Assembly (NCBI GenBank): GCA_022770425.1 | Contig: JALEHY010000058.1 | Span: 20,223-84,222, forward strand | From: Parvimonas sp. | GTDB taxonomy: Bacteria > Bacillota > Clostridia > Tissierellales > Peptoniphilaceae | Length of the DNA: 64,000 nucleotides | Reading direction: 5' to 3' | Shown here: positions 24,575 through 33,643 of the stretch, one piece after another | How positions within the stretch are numbered: position 1 is the first letter of the stretch | Layout: each line of letters starts with the position of its first letter | The notes under the pieces: generated by a model | The model's input: the letters and a program-made list of their open reading frames with translations, nothing else | Database searches by the model: none | Told to the model about the DNA's origin: nothing | Translations under genes and position numbers: made by a program

Positions 24575-26542
24575 ATGGAATTTAGATTACATTCAAAATT
24601 CAAACCTACGGGAGATCAACCTGAGGCTATTGAAACAATTTCTGATGCTATAAAATGCGGAGAAAAAGAAATTGTTTTAAAAGGTGTTACGGGTAGCGGA
24701 AAAACTTTTACAATGGCTAATATTATACAGAATGTGCAAAAACCTACTCTTGTAATTGCCCATAATAAAACTTTGGCTTATCAACTTGCAAGTGAGTTTA
24801 AAGAATTTTTTCCGAATAATGCAGTTGAATTTTTCGTTTCTTACTATGATTATTATCAACCTGAGGCGTATGTTCCCCAATCTGATACTTATATAGAAAA
24901 AGACAGTTCAATAAACGATGAAATAGATAAACTTAGACACTCCGCAACAATGGCACTTTTTGAAAGGCGTGATGTTATAATTGTTGCGTCGGTTTCTTGT
25001 ATCTATGGTTTAGGGGATCCGATTGATTATGAAGAACTTGTAATTTCTTTAAGACCCGGTATGATAAAGGACAGAGATGAAGTTATAAGAAAGTTGGTAG
25101 ATATTCAATATGTGAGAAATGATATTAATTTTATCAGGGGGACTTTTAGAGTCAGAGGCGACAGTTTGGAGATTTTCCCTGTTTCGTCTTCTGAAAACAG
25201 TATTAGAGTTGAGTTTTTCGGAGATGAGATTGAAAAAATTTCAGAGATAAATTCTTTAACCGGAGAAATCATCGGTTTTCGTGAACATATCGCCATATAT
25301 CCCGCATCGCATTTTGCCACAAGTTCAGGTAAAATAGAAAAAGCGGTTAACAGTATTTCCTGTGAACTTAAAGAAAGACTTGAAGAACTAAACAGAGAAA
25401 ATAAATTATTGGAGGCACAAAGACTGGAGCAAAGAACCAATTACGATTTGGAAATGTTACAGGAAATAGGATTTTGTACAGGAATAGAAAATTATTCTGC
25501 ACATTTGAGCGGACGACAAAGAGGTTCGAGACCTTATACATTGATTGATTATTTTCCTGATGATTTTTTAATCATAATTGATGAAAGTCATGTTACAATA
25601 CCGCAAATCGGAGCTATGTACGAGGGGGACAGAAGCAGAAAACAAAATTTAGTGGATTACGGTTTTAGATTGCCGTCTGCACTTGATAACAGACCTTTAA
25701 AATTTTCAGAGTTTGAAAAAATGATAAATCAGATTTTATATGTTTCCGCAACTCCGGGTAAATACGAAAAGTCACATAATCTAAAGGAAGTCGAACAAAT
25801 TATTCGACCTACGGGTCTTTTGGATCCTGTTATTGAGGTGCGAGAAACAAAGGGTCAAATTGATGATATAATCGGAGAGGTAAATTCTGTAATTAAAAGT
25901 AATGAAAGAGTTTTAATTACCACACTTACTAAAAAAATGGCTGAAAATTTAACTGATTATTTAAAAAATGTCGGGATAAAAACTACGTATTTACACAGCG
26001 ATATTGACACTATCGAAAGAATGGAAATAATAAGAGATTTGCGTTCGGGTAAGTTTGACGTTTTGGTTGGGATAAATCTTCTAAGAGAAGGTCTTGACCT
26101 TCCTGAAGTAAGTCTTGTTGTGATTTTAGATGCTGACAAAGAAGGGTTCCTTCGTTCCGAAACTTCGATGATACAGACAATCGGTCGTGCCGCAAGAAAT
26201 GTCAATGGTAGGGTTATTATGTATGCAGACAGAATTACAAACTCTATGGATATTGCAATTAAAGAAACTGACAGAAGAAGAAAAATTCAAAATGATTACA
26301 ATATCAAACATAATATTACTCCAAAAAGTGTCAAGAAGGATATCAGAGAGATTATTACAGCTACAAAAGTTGCTGAAAGTGAAGAAATTTTTAAAGACGG
26401 AGATTATTCAATAACCAATTATGAAAGTTTTATACTTGAGCTTGAAAATGAAATGTTAAAAGCTGCCGACAGTTTGGAATTTGAAAGAGCTGCGTCAATT
26501 AGAGATGAAATAAAGAAATTAAAAGAAATGTGGGGATTATAG
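24575..26542 (+). CDS. uvrB: Excinuclease ABC subunit UvrB
   Basis: Damage-verifying helicase-like subunit of nucleotide excision repair. Walker [15 protein letters not shown] near residue 38, the beta-hairpin region [21 protein letters not shown] near 92, [17 protein letters not shown] near 338, helicase motifs [12 protein letters not shown] and QTIGRAARN, and a C-terminal UVR domain (about 618-655). The stop is TAG right after KLKEMWGL. At the duplicate of this end (28673) the same frame reads two codons further (Asp-Val-stop) and overlaps uvrA, which suggests that the present C-terminus was created by the insertion downstream. Confidence 0.98.
   Translation: MEFRLHSKFKPTGDQPEAIETISDAIKCGEKEIVLKGVTGSGKTFTMANIIQNVQKPTLVIAHNKTLAYQLASEFKEFFPNNAVEFFVSYYDYYQPEAYVPQSDTYIEKDSSINDEIDKLRHSATMALFERRDVIIVASVSCIYGLGDPIDYEELVISLRPGMIKDRDEVIRKLVDIQYVRNDINFIRGTFRVRGDSLEIFPVSSSENSIRVEFFGDEIEKISEINSLTGEIIGFREHIAIYPASHFATSSGKIEKAVNSISCELKERLEELNRENKLLEAQRLEQRTNYDLEMLQEIGFCTGIENYSAHLSGRQRGSRPYTLIDYFPDDFLIIIDESHVTIPQIGAMYEGDRSRKQNLVDYGFRLPSALDNRPLKFSEFEKMINQILYVSATPGKYEKSHNLKEVEQIIRPTGLLDPVIEVRETKGQIDDIIGEVNSVIKSNERVLITTLTKKMAENLTDYLKNVGIKTTYLHSDIDTIERMEIIRDLRSGKFDVLVGINLLREGLDLPEVSLVVILDADKEGFLRSETSMIQTIGRAARNVNGRVIMYADRITNSMDIAIKETDRRRKIQNDYNIKHNITPKSVKKDIREIITATKVAESEEIFKDGDYSITNYESFILELENEMLKAADSLEFERAASIRDEIKKLKEMWGL
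26516..26539 (+). repeat. Left 24-bp direct repeat of the uvrB-uvrA cassette
   Basis: Identical over 24 bp to 28673-28696. Here it is the last eight codons of uvrB. Confidence 0.95.
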
Positions 26543-26848
26543 TAGAAATAAATTTAGTAAATATTAAAATAAAAAATATTTTGTATTATTAGAAATAATT
26601 TCGTTATTTAAACGATATATTAGTTTAAAAAATTATATTTTTAATTTTACAATACTAAGTTAATAATTTTAATAAAAAAATATTTTTATATAATTAAAAA
26701 AAGTGTTGACAAAAAACTTTTTTAAGTTATATAATTGAATTGATTAAATAATAAAACGAGTTGATGATTTGATCTTGTATGAATATGAATTAAGATATTT
26801 ATAGGTAATATTGGTTTAGTTGTTTTGTGCTTTAAGGAGAATAATATG
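26543..26848 (+). promoter_or_regulatory. Cassette 5' region with promoter
   Basis: About 300 nt of extremely AT-rich DNA without an ORF. TTGACA 26706-26711, an 18-nt spacer and TATAAT 26730-26735 form a good promoter, giving a leader of about 105 nt before the peptide gene. A weak 7-bp dyad lies near 26615-26640. AAGGAG at 26835-26840 sets the start at 26849. Confidence 0.65.
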
Positions 26849-27115
26849 AATGTTTTTGCTTTAAACAAGAGAGATAAGGTTATTTTATTTGTTACTATGT
26901 CGTTAGGGGTAAGTTTGACAATGTTTCCTTTATTGGCTAGTAGTTTTAAAATTTGTAATGCTGGATATGGTTGGAGTTGGGTTAGTGCATTTTGGAGTGC
27001 ATATAATGGAGACGTAGTTAGTACTTTGATGAGCATGGGAGGGTCTTGGCTTGCATTAGCTACAGCTGCCGCAATACCTTTAACTTCAACAGCAGCTGTG
27101 GTTTGGTTTTTATAG
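26849..27115 (+). CDS. Hydrophobic peptide precursor, circular-bacteriocin-like
   Basis: An 88-residue protein starting MNVFALNKRDK, then a hydrophobic segment (about 12-33), an NAGYGWSWVSAFW stretch, a Gly/Ser turn (MSMGGSW) and an Ala/Thr/Val-rich helix ending VVWFL. It lacks charge after residue 11 except Lys35 and Asp55. The Ala/Gly/Trp-rich helical core, the NAG start of a helix and a hydrophobic, aromatic C-terminus resemble circular bacteriocins. The SpoIIM/DUF95 gene three genes on is their usual partner. No cleavage site can be assigned. It could instead be a holin-like or unrelated small membrane protein. ATG 26849 is chosen over an in-frame upstream start at 26825 because of the AAGGAG site. 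Confidence 0.55.
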   Translation, partial: NVFALNKRDKVILFVTMSLGVSLTMFPLLASSFKICNAGYGWSWVSAFWSAYNGDVVSTLMSMGGSWLALATAAAIPLTSTAAVVWFL

Positions 27116-27130
27116 AGGAAGGATTTAGAT

Positions 27131-27409
27131 ATGACTATTAGAAAATTTGGGATTTTTGCTCAGGTTATAGTTACTATTGCTATGATAGCTTCTTTGTCAT
27201 TGGTGTTTTTGGGTGTTTTTTCTTACAATAATGATTTTAAATATGTATATAGGGTTATTTTATTTTTAAATTTAGTAACTTTAACTGTAAATTTATTAAT
27301 AAATAAAGGGCAAGGGACGTGTTTGTCAAAAAAAATAGTTTTACCACTTTTGTTTTTGACAATAGTTTTATCTATTTTAGCCTTGTTACTATTATTTGTT
27401 AAGATGTAG
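27131..27409 (+). CDS. Small membrane protein, candidate immunity protein
   Basis: A 92-residue protein with three hydrophobic segments (about 9-30, 38-57, 68-90) and few charges. It follows the peptide gene by 15 nt and precedes a hairpin (27416), so peptide and this gene form the first, probably most expressed, part of the transcript. Small, cationic or hydrophobic multi-segment proteins in that position usually give self-immunity in bacteriocin operons; this is inference from position. Confidence 0.5.
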   Translation: MTIRKFGIFAQVIVTIAMIASLSLVFLGVFSYNNDFKYVYRVILFLNLVTLTVNLLINKGQGTCLSKKIVLPLLFLTIVLSILALLLLFVKM

Positions 27410-27415
27410 TAATAT

Positions 27416-27453
27416 AGCAGAATAAGAGTTTTTAAGCTTTTATTCTGCTTTTT
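27416..27453 (+). terminator. Internal terminator/attenuator of the bacteriocin-like operon
   Basis: A 13-bp stem with one G-U (27416-27428 with 27437-27449), 8-nt loop and TTTT. It separates peptide plus small protein from the two larger membrane genes and would lower expression of the latter. Confidence 0.8.
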
Positions 27454-27468
27454 GTATAGGAGAAAAAT

Positions 27469-28020
27469 ATGAAAAATTATTTAGATAAAATAATATTAAA
27501 ATCTAATTTAACTTCAAGTATTTTATTGATAGTTTTATTTTGCATTTCAAATGTAATAAATATATTATCAATAGTGTTTATGTTTTATGGTAGATTTGAC
27601 AGAGAAATAAAATTGTTTTCAGTTCTTATTATTACACAAATATTGATTTCTATAGCCTTTATTTTAGCGATAGTGTGTTTTGCAACTATGGTAATATATT
27701 TAATTTTTAGAATTAAGAAATTTGATGTTTCCTTGAATATATTATTTTCTTGTGTCTCATTTTCAATAATTCCATTAATAATTATCAATATTTTTTGGGG
27801 AATGTTTATGGCTTACAATTATACTAATATTGATGTGAATTCGTTATTATTTTCTGATTTTTCAATTAAATTAGCTGAAAATACAGTTAGAATATCTAAT
27901 ATTGGAGTTTTTAAAATTTTGAGATACTTTTTTTATATAATTTCAGTTTTATTATTACTTTTTCTCGTAAAAAGATATAAAGTTATATTGCAGGAGAGAA
28001 AAAATGAAATTACCCACTAA
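27469..28020 (+). CDS. Polytopic membrane protein of the SpoIIM cassette
   Basis: A 183-residue protein with about five membrane segments (about 16-40, 50-80, 87-112 and 150-170 are clear), preceded by a GGAG site. It overlaps the SpoIIM-like gene by 17 nt, indicating a joint role. No family recognised. In circular bacteriocin operons a second hydrophobic protein next to the DUF95 protein takes part in maturation or export, which is the most likely role here. Confidence 0.5.
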   Translation: MKNYLDKIILKSNLTSSILLIVLFCISNVINILSIVFMFYGRFDREIKLFSVLIITQILISIAFILAIVCFATMVIYLIFRIKKFDVSLNILFSCVSFSIIPLIIINIFWGMFMAYNYTNIDVNSLLFSDFSIKLAENTVRISNIGVFKILRYFFYIISVLLLLFLVKRYKVILQERKNEITH

Positions 28021-28591
28021 TTTTAAAAAGATTTTTAAGTTAAATGTTTTAATTTTATTTTTTACAATTATATTAACATATTGTTTAAATTTTAGTTCTA
28101 AATCAATAAATGGATTTATTATTAATAGTAGTGAAAACTATTCTAAAAATATTGATATGTCTATTATATTTAAAATATTATTTAATAATTTAATGGTTTC
28201 AGTAATAATTATTTTAAGTGGTATTATGATTATATTGCCGTTAGCTATTCTAATTATTAATATTAATGCCTATATTATACAATTTTTATTAGTATTATAC
28301 TTAGATATTCCTATGAAATTTATTTTATTATTTGGTGTACCTCATATCATTTTTGAATTTACAGCTATGCTAATATCTACAAGCATTGCAATGTATATAC
28401 CTTATTCTTTGTTTAATTATATTTATTTTAAGAACGATATATATTTAAAAAAAGAAAATTTATTACTTACTTTTGAGTTGTTTTTAATTTCTATTTTTTT
28501 ATTAATTATTGCCTCTATAATTGAAGGCGGTATTATATATAATTTCAAAAAATCTATAGTGTTTTTTAGTTCATTACTGATATTTATATAA
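28004..28591 (+). CDS. SpoIIM/DUF95-family membrane protein
   Basis: A 195-residue protein with five to six membrane segments. The family pattern is visible: a first segment, a large loop, FNNLMVSVIIILSG, the PHIIFEFTAM motif near residue 103 (family form PHGxxElpA) and a final segment with ASIIEGGI (family form AxxIEGxxT). SpoIIM relatives act in sporulation, but this lone short copy beside a hydrophobic peptide gene matches the DUF95 proteins needed for circular bacteriocin production. A dedicated ATPase, normally also present, is missing from this cassette. Confidence 0.72.
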   Translation: MKLPTNFKKIFKLNVLILFFTIILTYCLNFSSKSINGFIINSSENYSKNIDMSIIFKILFNNLMVSVIIILSGIMIILPLAILIININAYIIQFLLVLYLDIPMKFILLFGVPHIIFEFTAMLISTSIAMYIPYSLFNYIYFKNDIYLKKENLLLTFELFLISIFLLIIASIIEGGIIYNFKKSIVFFSSLLIFI

Positions 28592-28644
28592 TAAGATTTA
28601 AATTTTTCAGTACTGAACTTTTTTGTTTTATAATATAAAAATTA

Positions 28645-28653
28645 TGGTATAAT
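28645..28653 (+). promoter_or_regulatory. uvrA promoter (extended -10) supplied by the cassette
   Basis: TGGTATAAT at 28645-28653, just upstream of the right 24-bp repeat, would restart transcription of uvrA, now cut off from uvrB. Confidence 0.6.
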
Positions 28654-28672
28654 ATTAAAATACAGACTTTAA

Positions 28673-28696
28673 AAATTAAAAGAAATGTGGGGATTA
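28673..28696 (+). repeat. Right 24-bp direct repeat of the uvrB-uvrA cassette
   Basis: Identical to 26516-26539. It keeps the uvrA ribosome site (GTGGGGA), and in the uvrB frame it reads on through Asp-Val to a TAA at 28703-28705 that overlaps uvrA codons 2-3. Confidence 0.95.
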
Positions 28697-28697
28697 G

Positions 28698-31529
28698 ATG
28701 TCTAAAAATAAGATTAAGATAAAAGGTGCAAAGGTAAATAATTTAAAAAATATAGATTTGGAAATTCCGAGAGATAAAATGGTTGTTTTTACGGGGCTTA
28801 GCGGAAGCGGGAAATCCTCTTTAGCTTTTGATACGATTTATGCGGAGGGACAAAGAAGATATGTGGAAAGTTTATCGAGTTATGCAAGGCAATTTTTGGG
28901 GCAAATGGATAAACCTGATGTTGAATATATTGACGGATTAAGTCCGTCAATTTCAATAGACCAAAAAACAACAAACAGAAACCCTCGTTCCACTGTAGGA
29001 ACCGTTACGGAAATTTACGATTATTTAAGATTATTATTTGCAAAGATCGGAGAGGCGAGGTGTCCTGTTTGCAAAACTGAGATAAAAAGTCAAAGTATTG
29101 ACCAAATGGTAGACAGAGTTATGGAAATTCCCGATAGGAGTAAAATTTTAATTTTATCTCCTATAGTCAGAGGAAAAAAAGGAGAACATAAAAAACTTCT
29201 TGAAAACATAAAAGTTCAAGGTTTTGTAAGAGTTATTATCGACGGCGATGAGTACGAATTGTCTGAAAACATTGAGCTTGATAAGAATAAAAAACACAGT
29301 ATTGATATTGTCGTTGACAGGCTTATAATAAAAGAAAAAATAGAGTCGAGAGTGGCTGAAAGTTTAGAAACTGCTTTTAAATTCAGTGAGGGAATAGTCA
29401 AAGTAAAAATTGTTGACGGGGAAGAGGTAATTTTTTCGCAAAAAATGTCTTGTCCCAACGGTCATATTTCCTTTGATGAAATTGAACCGAGAACTTTTTC
29501 TTTTAACAGTCCTTTTGGAATGTGTGAGGATTGTAACGGGCTTGGAAGCCATAAGATTGTGGATCCTGATTTAGTTATTCCCGATAAGAACAAATCTTTG
29601 ATTGATGGAGCTATTGAACTTTATAATGTTACGACAGGAGAGGACGGATATTATTATAAAATTTTTCACGAAATTATAAAGTATAACGGATTTGATGAAA
29701 ATACACCTTTTAAGGATTTAAACGAAAAGACGATCAATGAGTTGTTGTACGGAACGGGAGACAGAACCATAAAATTCAAATTTGAAAGTAAATTCACAAA
29801 TGAAAATAAGGTTTTTAACAGAGCTTTTGAGGGGATTATAAAAAATCTCGAAAAGAGATATAATACATCTCCTATGTCTTCTATGAGAGAAAAAATAGAA
29901 ACGGTAATGTCTGAGAAACAATGTGAAAAATGTAAAGGGAAAAGATTGAACGAAAAGGCGTTGTCGGTGTTTATTCGTGATAAAAATATTTCCGATATTA
30001 CTGAAATGTCGGTTGATAAATTGAATAAATGGTTTTTTGACCTTGAACTTACAGAAACTGAAAGCATCATAGGAGAAAGAATTTTAAAAGAAATTAAGGA
30101 AAGATTAAAGTTTTTAAAAGATGTAGGACTGGAGTATTTGACCTTGTCAAGAAGTGCCGGAACTCTTTCGGGTGGAGAAAGTCAAAGAATACGTCTTGCA
30201 ACACAAATCGGTTCAGGTCTTGTAGGTGTTGTTTACGTTTTGGACGAACCGAGTATAGGGCTTCATCAAAGAGATAATGAAAAACTTTTAGCTTCGCTTA
30301 GAAATTTGACAAATTTAGGAAATACTCTTATAGTCGTTGAACATGACGAGGACACTGTTAAAGCGGCTGACTATATTGTAGATATCGGACCGAGAGCTGG
30401 AATACACGGTGGAGAAGTGGTTGCGAAAGGCACTTTAAAAGACATTATGAAAAGTAAAAAGTCGATAACGGGAGCTTATCTTTCCGGAAAGAAAAAAATA
30501 GATATTCCAAAAGAAAGAAGAAAATTTACCGACACGATAAAAATCTTCGGTGCAAAAGAAAATAATTTAAAAAATATTGATGTTGAATTTCCTATAGGTG
30601 TATTTACTTGTGTTACAGGAGTTTCAGGAAGCGGTAAAAGCAGTTTGGTAAACAGTATATTAAATAAAGAATTGTCAAATAAACTTAATAGAAGTAAACA
30701 AAAAGTAGGAAGTTTTGACAGAATTGAAGGCTATGAAAAATTGGATAAAGTTATAGAAATCGATCAAAGTCCGATTGGAAGAACTCCACGTTCAAATCCG
30801 GCTACCTATACAAAACTTTTTGACAATATAAGAGATGTTTTTGCGATGACTACAAAGGCAAAAATGAAAGGCTATAACAAAGGACGTTTTAGTTTTAATG
30901 TGCATGGAGGCAGATGTGAGGCTTGTAAAGGAGACGGGACTATAAAAGTGGAAATGCACTTTTTGCCTGATGTTTATGTGCCTTGTGAAGTTTGTAAAGG
31001 TAAGCGTTATAACAGAGAAACTTTGGAAGTAACTTATAACGGAAAAAATATTTTTGAAGTTTTGGATATGACAGTAGAAGACGGACTTAAATTTTTTGAA
31101 AATCACCCTACCATAAAAAGAAAATTACAAACTTTATATGATGTAGGATTAGATTATATAAAAATAGGTCAAAGTTCTACCGAACTTTCAGGTGGAGAAG
31201 CACAAAGAGTAAAACTTGCATCAGAGCTTTCTAAAAAAGGAACCGGAAAAACTGTTTATATTTTAGATGAACCGACAACAGGTCTTCATATTGACGATAT
31301 AAATAAACTGATAAGTGTTTTAAATCTTTTGGTTGAACAGGGAAATACAGTTATTGTAATAGAACATAATTTAGATATGATAAAAATTGCCGACCATATA
31401 ATTGATTTGGGCCCCGAAGGAGGAGATGGCGGCGGAAGTGTTGTTGTTACGGGAACTCCCGAAGAAGTTGCAAAATGTGAGAAATCATATACGGGACAAT
31501 TTTTGAAAAAAATATTTGATGAAAATTAA
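28698..31529 (+). CDS. uvrA: Excinuclease ABC subunit UvrA
   Basis: Damage-recognition ATPase of nucleotide excision repair. Two ABC ATPase modules: Walker [10 protein letters not shown] near residue 33 and GVSGSGKSS near 642; signatures LSGGESQR and LSGGEAQR; Walker [14 protein letters not shown] and [10 protein letters not shown]. Zinc motifs include [23 protein letters not shown] and CEVCKGKR. Length of 943 is normal. ATG 28698 follows GGGGA, a ribosome site preserved within the cassette's direct repeat. Confidence 0.98.
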   Translation: MSKNKIKIKGAKVNNLKNIDLEIPRDKMVVFTGLSGSGKSSLAFDTIYAEGQRRYVESLSSYARQFLGQMDKPDVEYIDGLSPSISIDQKTTNRNPRSTVGTVTEIYDYLRLLFAKIGEARCPVCKTEIKSQSIDQMVDRVMEIPDRSKILILSPIVRGKKGEHKKLLENIKVQGFVRVIIDGDEYELSENIELDKNKKHSIDIVVDRLIIKEKIESRVAESLETAFKFSEGIVKVKIVDGEEVIFSQKMSCPNGHISFDEIEPRTFSFNSPFGMCEDCNGLGSHKIVDPDLVIPDKNKSLIDGAIELYNVTTGEDGYYYKIFHEIIKYNGFDENTPFKDLNEKTINELLYGTGDRTIKFKFESKFTNENKVFNRAFEGIIKNLEKRYNTSPMSSMREKIETVMSEKQCEKCKGKRLNEKALSVFIRDKNISDITEMSVDKLNKWFFDLELTETESIIGERILKEIKERLKFLKDVGLEYLTLSRSAGTLSGGESQRIRLATQIGSGLVGVVYVLDEPSIGLHQRDNEKLLASLRNLTNLGNTLIVVEHDEDTVKAADYIVDIGPRAGIHGGEVVAKGTLKDIMKSKKSITGAYLSGKKKIDIPKERRKFTDTIKIFGAKENNLKNIDVEFPIGVFTCVTGVSGSGKSSLVNSILNKELSNKLNRSKQKVGSFDRIEGYEKLDKVIEIDQSPIGRTPRSNPATYTKLFDNIRDVFAMTTKAKMKGYNKGRFSFNVHGGRCEACKGDGTIKVEMHFLPDVYVPCEVCKGKRYNRETLEVTYNGKNIFEVLDMTVEDGLKFFENHPTIKRKLQTLYDVGLDYIKIGQSSTELSGGEAQRVKLASELSKKGTGKTVYILDEPTTGLHIDDINKLISVLNLLVEQGNTVIVIEHNLDMIKIADHIIDLGPEGGDGGGSVVVTGTPEEVAKCEKSYTGQFLKKIFDEN

Positions 31530-31666
31530 AATTTTTGGTTATAGCCGATAAAAATATATAAAAGTTTCGACTATACTTAATAAAATTATTTACATTCGAA
31601 TTGTTATCAAAAATTTGTTTTGAATTGTATATAATTAAGCGGTAAGAAAATTTTTAGGAGAAAATT

Positions 31667-32251
31667 ATGGAAAAATATATGTTAATATTGACAGATACTT
31701 TTGAAGAAATTGAAGCTGTTACTCAAGTTGATTTTTTAAGACGTGCGGGGATTGTTGTTGATATGATTTCAATTACAGGTAAAATTCAAGTTACAAGCAA
31801 CAGAGGCATAACTGTAATTGCGGATGATGTGATTGAAAATATAATTCCTGATGAATATTTCGGAATAATAATTCCCGGCGGACTTCCTGCAGCTTTTAAC
31901 ATAAGAGATGATGAGAGAGTTTTAAAAATTTTAAAAGATTTTAATAAGCAAAATAAACTTATTGCAGGAATTTGTGCAGGCCCTTGTGTATTGGCAAAAG
32001 CGGGAGTTTTAAAAGGAAGAGATGCAGTTATATATCCTAAAATGGAAAGTGAACTTTTGGATGCAAATGTAAAATACGATGCCGTTTGTGTTGATGAAAA
32101 TATAATAACTGCAAGAGGAGCCGGTCTTGCGCTTGAATTCGCATATACATTGGTTCGAAAAATTAAAGGGAAAGTTCAAGAAAAACAATTAAGAGTTGCA
32201 TCGGTTGATAATTTACTCAGAGAATGGATTTTAAAGGAAGAAAATAAATAA
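31667..32251 (+). CDS. DJ-1/PfpI family protein
   Basis: A 194-residue flavodoxin-like protein of the DJ-1 superfamily (DJ-1/YajL branch). Conserved Glu in TDTFEEIEAV (about residue 15), the nucleophile elbow AGICAGPCVLAKAG with Cys near 105, and ITARGAGLALEFA near 145. Relatives act in oxidative or carbonyl stress and are variously described as glyoxalases, deglycases or chaperones, so the substrate is uncertain. The next gene, rlmN, begins on the following base. Confidence 0.9.
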   Translation: MEKYMLILTDTFEEIEAVTQVDFLRRAGIVVDMISITGKIQVTSNRGITVIADDVIENIIPDEYFGIIIPGGLPAAFNIRDDERVLKILKDFNKQNKLIAGICAGPCVLAKAGVLKGRDAVIYPKMESELLDANVKYDAVCVDENIITARGAGLALEFAYTLVRKIKGKVQEKQLRVASVDNLLREWILKEENK

Positions 32252-33298
32252 ATGGAAGATAAAAGATTAGAATTTAATTCTATGTCATTGGAAGAATTGC
32301 AAGATTTGTTTTTGAATTTAGGAGAAAAGAAATTTCGTGCAGAGCAATTTTTTAGATTTATTCATCAAAAGAAGAATTTTGAAATTGATGAATCAAAACA
32401 ACTTCCCAAAGAATTAAGAGAAAAACTTAAATCTTTAGGATATATAAATAAGATGAGCATTTATAAAAAGTTTGAGTCTAAAATTGACAATACGAAAAAA
32501 TATTTGATAAAGTTAAGCGATAACCGACTTATAGAAACAGTGTTTATGGATTATAATACTTATTGTACAGTTTGTATTTCTACACAAGTCGGTTGTAGAA
32601 TGGGTTGTAGTTTTTGTGCATCTACAAAAGAAAATTTTGCGAGAAACTTGATGCCGTCAGAACTTTTGGGACAAATATACTTGATTGAAAAGGACTTGAA
32701 CACAATAGTAAATAACGTTGTTTTAATGGGAATAGGTGAGCCTTTGGATAATTATGACAATGTTATAAAATTTTTAAAACTTATAAATTCAGAAAAAGGA
32801 AAAAATTTAAGTCTTAGAAATATTACTGTTTCGACTTGCGGGATTGTACCTAAAATTTATAAACTTGCAGATGAAAAACTACCCCTAACACTTACAATTT
32901 CATTACATAATCCGTTTCAAGAACAAAGAAGAAAAATAATGCCTATATCAGATAACTTTTCGATAGATGAAATAATAAAAGCCTGTAATTATTATTTTGA
33001 AAAAACATCAAGAAGGGTCAGTTTTGAATATACTCTTATAAAAGGAGAAAATGACGATAAAATTCATGCTTTGGAACTTAAAAAACTTTTGAGAGGACTA
33101 AATTGTCATATAAACATAATACCTCTTAATGTAATAAAAGAATTTGACGCTGTTGCTCCGAGTTCAAAGTATATCTATAATTTTAAAACTATGCTTGAAA
33201 GTTTCGGAATAAATGCAACGATAAGAAAAAAACAAGGTGACGATATAAACGGAGCCTGTGGGCAATTAAGACAGGGAGTTTTAGAGCAAGAAAATTAA
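32252..33298 (+). CDS. rlmN: 23S rRNA (adenine2503-C2)/tRNA(A37) methyltransferase RlmN
   Basis: Radical-SAM methyltransferase. The [4Fe-4S] triad is Cys115, Cys119 and Cys122 in GCRMGCSFCAST; the methyl-carrying Cys336 lies in GACGQLR. GEPLDNYDNV and LRNITVSTCG are family motifs. The 348-residue length is standard. No base lies between the DJ-1 stop and its ATG, so translation is coupled. Confidence 0.97.
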   Translation: MEDKRLEFNSMSLEELQDLFLNLGEKKFRAEQFFRFIHQKKNFEIDESKQLPKELREKLKSLGYINKMSIYKKFESKIDNTKKYLIKLSDNRLIETVFMDYNTYCTVCISTQVGCRMGCSFCASTKENFARNLMPSELLGQIYLIEKDLNTIVNNVVLMGIGEPLDNYDNVIKFLKLINSEKGKNLSLRNITVSTCGIVPKIYKLADEKLPLTLTISLHNPFQEQRRKIMPISDNFSIDEIIKACNYYFEKTSRRVSFEYTLIKGENDDKIHALELKKLLRGLNCHINIIPLNVIKEFDAVAPSSKYIYNFKTMLESFGINATIRKKQGDDINGACGQLRQGVLEQEN

Positions 33299-33311
33299 AT
33301 ATAATATATTT

Positions 33312-33350
33312 AAAAATCCTTTAAATTTTTTAAAGGATTTTTTTTTTTTG
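33312..33350 (+). terminator. Terminator after rlmN
   Basis: A 14-bp stem (33312-33325 with 33329-33342, TTT loop) runs into a long T tract. Confidence 0.92.
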
Positions 33351-33643
33351 ATTAAAATTTTAAAAAAAGTAATAAAAATTTTTTATTATTATGACAATTT
33401 TTCGTGAAAAGTTTCTTTTCTAAAAACGATTACATTTATATTATTTATTTTTATGTTTTTAAAGATAATAAAAATTTATTAAAAATCATGTAAAAACATT
33501 TAAAATTCATATAATTTATTGAAAATAAGTTTTACAAGACAATAAAAAATTATTTAATAGTTAATATTTTAAAAATGTGTTAAAATATTAATTATTGAAA
33601 CGGATTTGATTTCAATAATTATATTTTTATTAGGAGGTTTGTT
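33351..33643 (+). promoter_or_regulatory. AT-rich promoter region with a hairpin leader
   Basis: About 290 nt without ORFs. An extended -10-like TGTTAAAAT ends at 33586. A perfect 11-bp stem (33590-33600 with 33610-33620, 9-nt loop) then lies at the expected 5' end of the mRNA, followed by AGGAGG at 33632-33637. Hairpin plus promoter may regulate or stabilise the four-gene operon downstream. Confidence 0.6.

Noticed and set aside
26543..28697. Transposon or prophage between uvrB and uvrA
   Set aside because: No transposase, integrase or phage gene is present, and the flanking repeat is 24 bp of host gene sequence, not terminal inverted repeats.
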